From the NCBI GenBank assembly GCA_031835245.1, contig JAVKOQ010000525.1, positions 1-30,234 on the forward strand: a DNA stretch of 30,234 nucleotides, read 5' to 3'. Source of the DNA: Balamuthia mandrillaris. Its lineage: Eukaryota > Discosea > Longamoebia > Balamuthiidae. This document shows positions 9,786 to 19,180 of the stretch, piece after piece. The stretch's first letter is position 1. Each line of letters starts with the position of its first letter. The notes beneath the pieces were generated by a model. That model had not been told where the DNA came from, did not search any database, and worked only from the letters and a program-made list of their open reading frames with translations. The position numbers and the translations under genes are program-made.

Positions 9786-10143
9786 AAACACAAAAATAAG
9801 GTGGAGCTAGGAGGAGGATTAGATCCCCTTCCTTCTTTCCTCCTCTCTCCAACGATGAGGACGGTTGCTACCTTTTTTTTTTTTTCAAAAAATTCATCAT
9901 CATCACCAACCACAGAGAACAAAGAAAGCAGTACAAAGGCTTGTGGAAAGTCTCTGTGCCTCTTATCGTTTGATACTTTTTTTTTTCTCCTCTCGCTCTG
10001 AGTTTTGATGATGAACGGATTTTTTTTTTAAAAAAAAATCTTGTACAAAAAAAAAGTACTTTATTTTTGACTTACAAACTGCTCTCTCTCTCTCTCTCTC
10101 TATGCGGTGAATGATCTCTCTGGAACCTGAAGCGCAGGTATGC
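9786..10143. other. convergent intergenic region, CKS1 / bZIP
   Basis: 358 bases between two gene 3' ends. It holds long T and A homopolymers, including a T-run/A-run palindrome near 10020-10038, and a (CT)n tract at 10082-10101. This fits 3' UTR and polyadenylation sequence; I see no gene. Confidence 0.6.
10082..10101. repeat. (CT)n microsatellite
   Basis: Plain CT dinucleotide tract in the 3' flank of the bZIP gene. Confidence 0.9.
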
Positions 10144-13100
10144 TTAGGTCTTCAACAGCGAGCCTTTCATGGAGTCCCACATCTTTTTGTTGTTTAAAGT
10201 TTAGTTGAAGGGAAGAACAAAAGAGAGAGAAAGAGAGGAAGAAAGAAACGAAAGAGAGGAAGAAAGAAACGAAAGAGAGGAAGAAAGAAACGAAAGAGAG
10301 GAGCAAAAACCTTCTTCAACTGACGAACGGACTGATGCGTAAACTCCACGTTCAGGTAGAACTGCGCCTGCTGGCGGGGCGTAAGGCACAACAGGATCTT
10401 CAAGGTGGTGTCCTCGTAGACCTCCGCCTCCTGCTTCATGTTGTCCCTCAGGTACTGCATCGTCACGACGGTGTCCAGGAGGGTGCGCTGGTCCTGCTTG
10501 CTGTGCACGTTGAGGTGTTGGCCCTTCATGGCGGCTTGCGTGTGGCGCGCAAAGTGGCCGTGCAGCTCGTTGTTGAGCTGTTGACGCTCTTCCATTAACT
10601 CATCCTGTTGTTTTCGTTGTCAAAGGTGTAAGAGAAGCAAGAAGAACAAAACAACGAAGAAGCACGAAGAAGAAAGAAGAAGAAAGAAGAACACAAAAAA
10701 GAAGAAGCACAAAAAGAACAAAGAAGAAAGAAGAGAGTACAAGGGCTTGGTAATGATGCTCAATGGCTTTGGCAATAGTACGTTTCTGGTGTTCGGTGAC
10801 GGAGTATATTTCCGTCAATATCTTGTGAACAAAGCTGGTGATATTTTCCTCTGTATCAAGGGAAGAGGTTAAACAATAGAAAGAGGGCAAAGAAAGGAAA
10901 CGAAGAGGGAAGATGGCACCTTTAGTGGGCATGTCCACTTGAGAGACCTGACCAGCAAAGAAGCCAACTTTAGCCAGTTGAACTGCAGCATTTGGACTGA
11001 GTAACATCTGTGAATAATAAACAGCATGTATATTAGAACAAAAGAAACAGGAATTGAAACAACAAACAATGAGAGTACGTTAATATGACACTGGCCCAAA
11101 GCGCTTATTTGTTTACAGATGCCACGTAGTTCGGCAAGCACCGGCACGAGCTCTTCATCAGGCGCGTGAGAACGAACCAACATGTCCAACCGTGCCAACA
11201 CGCCTGCTCTTTCTGTCTCTAGCTGTTGTTTTGTTAAGTTAAATGTGAGAAGAGGTGCGCAAGAGAAAGAAGCCAAGAGAAAAGAAACCTGAGAGGAGGA
11301 TTTTATGTTTTCTTGACTGCGGGCAATGCTTTCGCCTTTGTATTTAGCGAGCAGCTCTATGGCTTTGTTTCGTTCGGCGAGCAAGATCGCCGCTTCTTGT
11401 TGTAGCTTTTGCAGTTGCTATTGCATAGCAAGACTTTCAATAATTACAACAACAAAAAAAAAAAAACATTGTTTAAAAAAATCAGCTAACATACCTCTTG
11501 CATCTGACTAATCATTTGCTTTTTCTTTCTCCTGTACCGGCGCGATGCTTCTCTAGATTGCTGTGCTCTGTATAGGAAAAAAAATACAAGTTGTTAATAA
11601 AGCAGAAGAAAGAAGAGAGAGAAGAAGAAGCCAGAAGAAGAAGAACAACAAGAGAAGGAGTAGAAGAACACCTAACCTTATTTCTTGTTTTTCAGCAGGC
11701 GAAAGATTCTCATCTATTTGGTCGGTGTTATTAGCGTATTCATCTGTGCTGCTTCCTTTTCGTTTACGTTGTCCACCCCTTGCCGACGACAAAGACTTCG
11801 AGTTGCTGTGATGGTTGTTATTGCTATTAATGCTGATATTATTGTTGTTGGTGTGGTCTTGAATAGGAAGTTGAGGATGAGGTTGAAGAAGTTGATGATA
11901 AGGAGGAAACAACGAAACGCTCGCAACATTTGATACGTCGTCTGCGTCGCTTGCAAGACTTCGACGAGTATAAGCTTCAGCAGATGCTTCCAGTGATACC
12001 ATTCCGAAAGCAGAATAAGTAGGGGAAAGGAAAGAGGGAGAAGAGGTGGAGGATATAGGTTGGGAGGGAGGAGAGGGAGGAGACGAAGAAGAAGAGGAAG
12101 CAAAGGAATCGAATTCATGAGCAGGCAGTGTGGAAGAAGAGGATGAAGGAGAAGAGGTGGAAGCGTAGGATAGTTGTTGCACAGAAAGATCTGCTGATGA
12201 GGGATCGTCATGAGGGGAAGAAACTGACGAAGATGCACTAGAAGAGAGATAAGTACTGTTAACGGGTGGAACCGTTAAATCGAAGAACTTTTGCAATGCA
12301 TCACTATGTTTATGGTAGTTGTTCAAAGAAGGGTTAGAAGTTGAGGAGAGAAGAGAGAGCAGAAATAACAGAGCAAACAGGTAAGCGAGAACGTAGAAGA
12401 GAAGATAAAGGAACGTACTCATCATAATGAGAGGGGAAGGAATTTGTGGCCTTTGTCAATGACTCTATCAGGGGCAAGGGGCAACACGGATCCTTGTCTT
12501 TCTCTTGCTATAATGAAGAAATAAGAAAAAGAACACCAAGCATAAAGGCAGGAGGACGACAACGACGACGACGACAACAACAACAGCAACCACAACAACA
12601 AAGGATAAGTACTACAAACCAGAGTGCCAAACTCAGCAAGAAGGTCCAATGCGGCCACACTCTCAGGCGTGCCGACCGGCAGAGCAGCTACGTGGCCCTC
12701 TTGCGCAAAAGAGGTCGTCGTAACCGCGTCCTCAACGCCATTTTCCGGCTGATCAAAGAACAAGCCCGAGGATGGGGCAGAAGGGGAAGAAGTAGAGGAA
12801 GCAGCAGAAGAGGATTGCAACGAGGTCCACGCTTGCTGTCGTTGAGCCTCTTCTTCGTTGTTGGCCACCATCAACAGCTCCACCAAGTCCCTTTCGTTGA
12901 GGGCGCCGCCCAAGGAGGTGTCCCGCAAGTCCGCCGTGGGGTTTTGCAGAGAGGCCGCAGGGCCGCCCAACTCACGGGCCAGCTGCTCGACCCAGGAGGC
13001 TTCCACGTTGCTGTCGTTGCTGCTGTTGTTGTGCCCATGGCTAAAGATTTCTTCCACGTCCACCACCGCCTCTTGCTGCAGAGGGTAAGACGGAGGGACT

Positions 13101-13243
13101 GAGAGGTGTTTCGGGGGGTCGCTCTCCAAGGGGCAGATCTTGGCCCTACGCTCCGCGGGGGCGATGTAGCCCCGCATGGACTGCAAGCCTCCACGAGTGC
13201 TCATCCAGGAGGGCTGCACCCCTTCCGACGCGTCGAGGTTCAT
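10144..13243 (-). CDS. bZIP transcription factor, TGA/DOG1-like (10 exons)
   Basis: Minus-strand exons: 13243-12620, 12507-12419, 12255-11677, 11567-11495, 11417-11289, 11222-11079, 11007-10920, 10850-10741, 10604-10311, 10182-10144, giving about 722 residues with every phase consistent. Exon 3 could instead begin at 12237, six codons shorter. The N-terminal ~420 residues are Ser/Asn-rich and probably disordered. Across exons 3-4 lies a bZIP basic region, RAQQSREASRRYRRKKK (~431-447), followed by a heptad-rich zipper (QLQKLQQEAAILLAERNKA). The basic region resembles that of plant TGA factors (AQNREAARKSRLRKK). The helical C-terminus has a DOG1-like end (NMKQEAEVYEDTTLKIL, then LTPRQQAQF at ~686-694), also as in TGA factors. 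It should be a nuclear DNA-binding dimer; the target site is unknown. The TGA comparison is from memory of the family. Intron 9 contains a 21-bp tandem repeat. Confidence 0.85.
10229..10291. repeat. 21-bp tandem repeat, three copies, in bZIP intron 9
   Basis: The unit GAAAGAGAGGAAGAAAGAAAC is repeated three times (10229, 10250, 10271) with a partial fourth copy. It is pyrimidine-rich in the sense orientation of the gene. Confidence 0.9.
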
Positions 13244-13826
13244 CTCCTTGGGGATACGCTACGCAGCACAAATGTAGGACCCAACTTTTTTTTGGTTTGC
13301 ATAACGAATTATCGAAAAAATAAGACTTTTTTTGGAAGGCGCTTTTAAATTTTTCAAAAATTATCAATTTTTTTGTCGTTAACATTTTCCTTCGCTAAAT
13401 TTGGTGTACGTTTTCCTTCTATCGATAAATGCCGATAACATCATCGGCAATTTGTTCTGGATGACGTTGGTTGATAATAGCACCGCCGAAAAGGTATCCA
13501 ACCTATTAGAATTGCATGTGCTTTTTTTCGTTGCTGTCGACACAAACGAATTTTTGCGGAAATGCCGCTTCGTCAAGAAATTTCGACAGAAATCAGAAAA
13601 ATTTGTGTTCTATGCTAACTTTTTTCTACCGTTCCTCCACGCTTTGCTCGCCGCTAACCTTCCTCTTTTCTCCCTGATGGGGTGTTGTTGTTGTGTCCCT
13701 CCACTATAAAAAAGCTATCTATTCAAAATGCCCATTCCATCTTATCTCTCTGTGTGTGTTCTCAAATCGCAACAACAAGCATTACACGACAGCGTTACCA
13801 ACGGTAAACAAAAAAAAAACATTACC
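13244..13826. promoter_or_regulatory. divergent bZIP / CsbD-like intergenic region
   Basis: 583 bases of AT-rich DNA. Contents: a TGTCGACA palindrome at 13535-13542, a short CCGATAACATCATCGG dyad near 13432-13447, and a TATAAAAAA box at 13705-13713 pointing to the CsbD-like gene. A 102-residue plus-strand frame (13401-13709) has no recognisable features and is probably chance. Confidence 0.6.
13705..13713 (+). promoter_or_regulatory. TATA box of the CsbD-like gene
   Basis: TATAAAAAA follows a C-rich stretch and lies 122 bases upstream of the preferred ATG at 13827. A start site about 30 bases downstream (~13735) would leave out the in-frame ATG at 13728, which supports 13827 as the translation start. 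Confidence 0.6.
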
Positions 13827-14126
13827 ATGAGTTTCGAAGCCAACAAGACGACCGGACGCAAGGACCAACTTATCGGTGGCCTCAAGGAGGGCACGGGCAA
13901 GCTCTTTGGCGCCAAGGAGATGGAGGCCAGGGGCACCGCCCAGAAGGAGCTCGGCAACAACGAGATCAAGGCCGCGGAGGCCAAGGAGATGGCCGAAGGG
14001 GCCGGCCAGAAAATGGGCGGCTGGGTCAAGGAAGCCGCCGGCACTCTCACCGGAAACGAGAAGCTGAGGATGGAGGGCAAAGCGGACAAAGTGGTGGGCG
14101 ACCGAAAGGTGGAACACAACAAGTAG
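13827..14126 (+). CDS. CsbD-like stress protein
   Basis: Intronless, 99 residues. The small, highly charged, Gly/Lys/Glu/Ala-rich protein has internally similar helical segments: GRKDQLIGGLKEGTGKLFGA, then AQKELGNNE, then VKEAAGTLTGNEKLRMEGKA ending in DKVVGDRK. This is the CsbD-like pattern (GKxxQxxGxxKExxGxxxG) of bacterial general-stress proteins and their fungal relatives. Bacterial CsbD is sigma-B controlled and its biochemical function is unknown; the fungal relatives have been linked to DNA binding and stress. No signal peptide is visible, so it is likely cytosolic or nuclear. An in-frame ATG at 13728 would add 33 residues, but the TATA box placement favours 13827. Codon use is strongly G/C-ending, which suggests high expression. 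Confidence 0.85.
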   Translation: MSFEANKTTGRKDQLIGGLKEGTGKLFGAKEMEARGTAQKELGNNEIKAAEAKEMAEGAGQKMGGWVKEAAGTLTGNEKLRMEGKADKVVGDRKVEHNK

Positions 14127-14257
14127 ATGGAGGAAGCTAGCTTTGTTTGCATTCTTTTTTTTTTTGTAGATAACAGGTTGAGTGAGTGCAACAAAACAAC
14201 GTTATAAAGCCTACCTTTTCTTCTGTTCGCTTATCCTTCTCGAAAAGTAGAGAAAGA

Positions 14258-14264
<7 letters not shown>

Positions 14265-14297
<33 letters not shown>

Positions 14298-14304
14298 GAC
14301 AGAG
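14265..14304. repeat. (AG)n microsatellite
   Basis: AG dinucleotide tract with two AC interruptions, in the 3' flank of the CsbD-like gene. Confidence 0.9.
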
Positions 14305-14620
14305 TGGTTCAACAAAAAAAAAATACAAAACAAAGCAAACAAAAAAAAAAAAGGAAGAAGGAAGAGCTCGTCTCCTGCATCGGAAACATGGTCGAAAAGG
14401 AGAGGAAGAGCTACAGGAGAAGGGAACAACACTCCGGTGAGGACCGGAAGGTAGTGCAGCAACCCTCCTGCAGGTTTACTGCTCCCTTTCTGCTTCATTT
14501 CGCCCATAGTAGTTTAATAAAAGAGAACAACAAACACAACGAAGCCCGAAGTGGAGTCCGCCGCACTAGCCTTGGACCTTTCAGCTGGCTTTCTTACAAG
14601 CCCTTCTTCATTTCTCAAAG

Positions 14621-14621
<1 letters not shown>

Positions 14622-14661
<40 letters not shown>
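14622..14661. repeat. (TC)n microsatellite, 5' flank of F-box gene
   Basis: About 20 TC units, 56-95 bases before the ATG at 14717, so probably in the promoter or the 5' UTR. Confidence 0.95.
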
Positions 14662-14664
<3 letters not shown>

Positions 14665-14716
14665 GCCTCAACGTGAGGTTGAGAAATAAACAAAACAACA
14701 AATAAAAAAGGTGCCT

Positions 14717-15499
14717 ATGGCAAAGCACACAACTTTATCCCTCACCGATGAGCCCAAGGGAACCTGCTGCATCGAAGAGCTCTTGCCGGAGGAGATGCTG
14801 TGCCACATCCTGGAGATGCTGCCGGAGGGCAGCGTGGCACCGGCGGCCCGGACGTGCCGCCGCTGGTGGGCCTGCAGCCCTTCTCCCCTCAGGCGCCGGT
14901 TTCACCTGCGGTGGGCCTGCTCCTCCCTGGCCAACCTGCGATGGGCCGAGGCGAACGGATGCCCTTGGGACTGGCGGGTGTGTTCAATGACTGCAAAGCT
15001 CGGCCAGCTGGAGTGCTTGCAATGGGCCAGGGAGAACGGTTGTCCTTGGGATGAAAATACGTGTACCAACGCGGCCTTGAGCGGCCATTTGGAGTGCTTG
15101 CAATGGGCCAGGGAGAACGGTTGCCCCTGGGGACGAAAGACCTGCAACAGCGCCGCCTTGAACGGGCATTTGGAGGTCTTGCGATGGGCCAAGGCAAACG
15201 GGTGCCCTTGGGACTGGCACGTCTGTGCCATGGCTGCATCGAATGGCGGTTTGGAGATCTTGCAGTGGGCCAAAGAGAACGGTTGCATTTGGAATGAAGA
15301 CACAGCCTTGACCCGCTCACGGAGTTACTGGGTGAGAGTCAATGCTGCCAGGAATGGTCAATTAGGGGTGTTGCAGTGGCTCTCCGAGAATGGCTGCCCT
15401 TGGGACACACGGATTTGCAGACTAGCGGCCGGAAAAGGTCTGGTTGACGTGTTGAAATGGGCCGGAGACCATGGTTGCTCTTGTCCGTACCACTCTTAA
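14717..15499 (+). CDS. F-box / ankyrin-like repeat protein (intact)
   Basis: Intronless, 260 residues, paralogous to the gene at 1731-3714. An F-box-like segment (IEELLPEEMLCHILEMLPEG, then AARTCRRWWACSP) is followed by about seven 27-residue repeats of the form LQWARENGCPWDENTCTNAA-xGHLE. One repeat carries a short insertion (near residues 196-212). The F-box is expected to bind Skp1 in an SCF ubiquitin ligase and the repeats a substrate; the target is unknown. Unlike the first copy the frame is clean and the repeats are more diverged from one another. The start is the ATG at 14717; the frame is open upstream but without an earlier ATG. Downstream is a 434-bp gap before the ABC transporter. 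Confidence 0.88.
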   Translation: MAKHTTLSLTDEPKGTCCIEELLPEEMLCHILEMLPEGSVAPAARTCRRWWACSPSPLRRRFHLRWACSSLANLRWAEANGCPWDWRVCSMTAKLGQLECLQWARENGCPWDENTCTNAALSGHLECLQWARENGCPWGRKTCNSAALNGHLEVLRWAKANGCPWDWHVCAMAASNGGLEILQWAKENGCIWNEDTALTRSRSYWVRVNAARNGQLGVLQWLSENGCPWDTRICRLAAGKGLVDVLKWAGDHGCSCPYHS

Positions 15500-15933
15500 G
15501 TGGGCCTCATAGCATTGAAAGGCAGGCCAATAGGAGCAACCCAAGAAGAGTGAAAGAAGAACAGAAAGGAAAGAAGATTGAAGAAAAAAAGAGAGATGAG
15601 TGAGAGAGAAAAACGAGGAAAGAGAAAGAAGAAAGAAGACAAAAGACAAGAAGATAGAAAAAAAAAGAAACCAGAACAATGACGAAAGAAGAAAACAACA
15701 CAACAACAAGACGACAAACAAGGCGAAGAAGGAGAACAAGACGAAGAATGAAGATTTTCCCCATGTCGGCAATAAATAATGTCGTGTCGTCCCAGAAACT
15801 GTGACATTGGGTCTCGAAATATTTGTCGACGTAAAATCTGTCAAAAAGAAAGCAAAGAAGAAAGAAAGCAGCGGCGCCTTGCCTTGCTTCTCTTCAAGCT
15901 GGTTACGTCCGTTCACCCAAAAGGAGGGGAGCA
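15500..15933. other. intergenic region, F-box gene to Atm1 gene
   Basis: 434 bases in tandem orientation. The first 250 are almost pure purine on the plus strand (AGAAAGAAGAAA-type). A GTCGAC palindrome occurs at 15825-15830 within TTTGTCGACGTAAAAT, about 105 bases before the Atm1 ATG. No ORF or RNA gene is evident. Confidence 0.55.
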
Positions 15934-17768
15934 ATGCTTCGCTGTTGTGTTAGTGGCCGTTCGTTGCAGCTCTCCGGAGGAGGACTAAGAGGAGGAGGAG
16001 GAGGAGCAGCGCCGTCCTGTCGTCCTTCCTCCTCCTCCACTCCTCTTTTTTTTTCAACGTCAGCGTCGTACCTCCGAGCCTCTGCTCCCCGTTCCACCCT
16101 GCCAAGACGCTTTCCTTCGCCTTCTCTCCACGACAACAAAGCCAAATGCCTCTTTCTCTTCACTCGATCCAACAACACCGTCAACGCTCTCTTCTCGTCC
16201 ACTCGTCACTCCTCCTTCTCTCGCTTCAGCTCCTCTCCAGCCAACAAAAGCAAGGAGGCGGTTGCCAACGCGACGCTGAAGAAGGAGGGCACGCCACTGC
16301 GGACGGGGGACCTGTTGGGAGGAGCCAAAGGGCCGGGCGCGCTGACCATCATGAAGACCTTTGCCAAGTACCTCTGGCCCAACGACCGCAGCGTGCGCGC
16401 TCGTGTCATTGCTGCCATGGGCTTCCTTATTGGCTCCAAGGTTTACTCTCGTTCCCTCTTCTCTCGTTCTCTCTTCTCTCTTCTCTCTTCTCTCTTCTCT
16501 CTTCTCCACCTCTTCCCTCTCGTCTCTCTTCTTTCTTTATTGACACCTATAAACCACTGTTCAGCTTCTAAACATCCAAGTGCCATACCTCTTCAAACAA
16601 GCTATCGACACCTTGAATGAAGTCACCACCACCGATGTACTAGTCACTGTTCCTATCGGCCTTTTGCTCGCTTGTAACCACGCTCTCTTGCTTTTCTTGT
16701 TTCCTCTTTGTTGCTAACTCACTCATACATACAAACAGACGGAGCAGCAAGAGCAGGATCGGCGTTGTTTCAAGAACTAAGAAATGTGGTGTTCGCGTCG
16801 GTTGCACAAAAGGCCATTCGACAAGTGGCCCGTCGCACCTTTCTCCATCTCCTTCACTTAGACCTTCGCTTCCATCTCGGCCGTCAAACCGGTGGGCTTG
16901 CTCGTGCAATCGATCGAGGCACTCGGTATGTTTTTGTTTTCTATCGTAGTGTTCTTTTTCTTTCGTTTCTGACTGTTTATTTATTTATTTAAAAACAACC
17001 AGTGGAATCAACTTCGTGTTAACGTCGATGTTATTCAACGTGGTGCCAACCGCATTGGAAATAGGCCTCGTTTGTACCATTCTAACAGCCAACTTTGGAG
17101 CACCATTCGCCGGCATTACTCTTGGCACCATGGCATGTTATGTCGTGTATACTTTTGGTGTCACTCAATGGAGGTTTTGTCTTTCTTGTCACTCCTTCTT
17201 TTGTTCATTGGACTTTGTTTTGTTCCTTTACTTATGTCTATGCTGTATCTTACAGAACAAAATTCCGTAAAGAAATGAATGCGATGGAAAACGAAGCAGC
17301 CTCCAAAGCGATAGACTCGCTTATCAACTACGAAACTGTTAAAGTTAGTTGTTTCGTGCTTGCTCTTCATCCTTTTTTGTTTCTTTTTTTAAACTAGAAA
17401 ACTTACAACATTAAATCACATGAAGTACTTTAACAACGAAGAGCTTGAGGCGGAGCGTTACACCAAATACTTGGCAAGGCACGATGCTGCAGCCTTGAAG
17501 ACACAGTGGAGTTTGTCTCTGCTCAACTTTGGACAGAACGCCATCTTTAGCGCTGGTCTCAGTGCTGTCATGATTCTGGCCGCTCACGGCGTTGCTGAAG
17601 GTATTGCTTTTTGTTGCATGCAGTTCCTTTGTATCTGTTAAGTGCATCTCCTTCTAAGACATTGGTTTTTTGAACAGGGACGATGACCATTGGAGACTTG
17701 GTGATGGTGAATGGTCTTCTTTTCCAACTTTCCTTCCCGCTTAATTTTCTGGTTGGTGCTTCTTCTCT

Positions 17769-17814
<46 letters not shown>

Positions 17815-19141
17815 GACGCTTACCTTCATTTATCATTTAAATAGGGCACCGTCTATCGCGAAATGCGCCAATCGCTGGTACCACTTCTTTGTTGTTCGCC
17901 CTTTCGTCTTTGTTCCACGTTTCTCATCAACTAAAACACAATTCAACAGATTGACATGGAGACTATGTTTGGATTGTTGACTCTTAACAGCGAAATCAAA
18001 GATAAACCGACCGCCCAAGACTTGCCTCAAGAAGGAGCAGGACGAATCCAGTTCAACAACGTCACGTTTGGCTACACTCCTGAGCGACCAATCCTCAAGA
18101 ACATGTCCTTGGACATTGAGCCTGGCCGCAAAATCGCTTTCGTTGGTACTACTGGCTCAGGGTATTCTTTCTCCTTCTTTGTTTCGGTTTGATTTCTTTT
18201 TTAACCTCACGCAACAAATGCTAGAAAATCAACCATCTTTCGATTATTGTTCCGTTTCTACAACGCTGAGCAAGGCGACATTCGCATCGACGGTCAATCA
18301 CTGGACGACACCACCCTGACCAGCCTTCGCAAGAGCATCGGGGTGATCCCTCAGGACACCGTTCTTTTCAATGACACCATCTACTATAACATCGCGTATG
18401 GCAACACGGAGGCGACAGAGGAGGAAATCTATGAGGCTGCTAGACGAGCTCACATTCATGACGCTATTTTGCAAATGCCGGTATGCCTTTGTTTATCTAT
18501 TGTGCTATGTCTTTACCTTTCGTCTCACCAAACAAAATAAATCATAGGAGGGATACAACACGGTGGTGGGAGAACGCGGCCTGAAGCTCTCTGGAGGGGA
18601 GAAACAACGCATTTCGATCGCTCGTGCCATCCTCAAGAACCCGCGCATACTCCTCTGCGACGAAGCCACCAGTGCCATCGACTCCCACACCGAACGTCTT
18701 GTCCAGGCCTCCTTGAAGCAGGTCAGCAAGGGCAAGGTTTGTTGTTACGCTCTTTATTCTCGCTCTTCTCTTTTCCTTTGTCTTTTTGTCTTTCTTACTT
18801 TCTTGTCGTCTCCTTCTTTTGCGTAGACTACATTGATGATAGCACACCGGCTGAGCACTATAATGGACGCGGATGAGATAGTGGTGATGAAGAACGGAAC
18901 GATCGCGGAGAGGGGGACACACTCGCAGTTGCTGTTGGAGAGGCCAAGAGGAGAGTATGCTCGCATGTGGGCTGCCCAAGAGTTTAGCAACAACTCTTCA
19001 TCGCCCACAGAAGACGAAGCCCAGGAAGAAGCAGTGAAGGAGGCGGAAGTTAAGAAGGAACCCGTGAAACCGGATATTACCACGTATGCTATAATGCCAG
19101 ACCCAATTCAGGCGGCGAAGCAAAACAAGAAAGATGAATAA
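15934..19141 (+). CDS. ATM1: mitochondrial ABC half-transporter Atm1/ABCB7 (12 exons)
   Basis: Exons: 15934-16440, 16565-16673, 16739-16925, 17003-17173, 17256-17343, 17426-17600, 17678-17751, 17845-17877, 17950-18161, 18225-18480, 18548-18736, 18827-19141; 771 residues. Atm1/ABCB7 exports a glutathione-linked sulfur or Fe-S precursor from the mitochondrial matrix for cytosolic iron-sulfur assembly. The Ser/Arg-rich N-terminus (~100 residues) looks like a targeting sequence. The membrane domain has family hallmarks: [54 protein letters not shown]. The nucleotide-binding domain has Walker A GTTGSGKST (~514-522), signature LSGGEKQ (~618-624), Walker B ILLCDE (638-643) and the H-loop His in MIAHRLST (674). 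The D-loop reads SAID instead of the usual SALD. An acidic/Lys tail follows. Several introns have CT-rich tracts. The stop is 39 bases from that of the convergent dynamin gene. Confidence 0.96.
17773..17812. repeat. (CT)n microsatellite in Atm1 intron 7
   Basis: CT dinucleotide tract inside the intron 17752-17844, in the sense orientation of the gene. Confidence 0.95.
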
Positions 19142-19180
19142 CACTTTTATTTACAAATAACAAAAGCGAAAAGATTTATG

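Larger units (their letters stand above)
14127..14716. other. intergenic region with two microsatellites
   Basis: 590 bases between the CsbD-like gene and the second F-box/repeat gene, same orientation. It holds an (AG)n tract at about 14265-14304, a poly-A/AAAC stretch at 14310-14352 and a (TC)n tract at 14622-14661 just upstream of the next gene. The AG and TC tracts could pair as inverted repeats about 320 bases apart. Short frames here look like noise. Confidence 0.6.

Noticed and set aside
11553-12425. A separate membrane protein starting with a hydrophobic run at 12425
   Set aside because: The hydrophobic start is intron 2 of the bZIP gene; phases and the basic region tie the rest to that gene.
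13401-13709. 102-residue plus-strand frame in the bZIP/CsbD gap
   Set aside because: It begins in AT-rich promoter DNA, ends at the TATA box and shows no family features.
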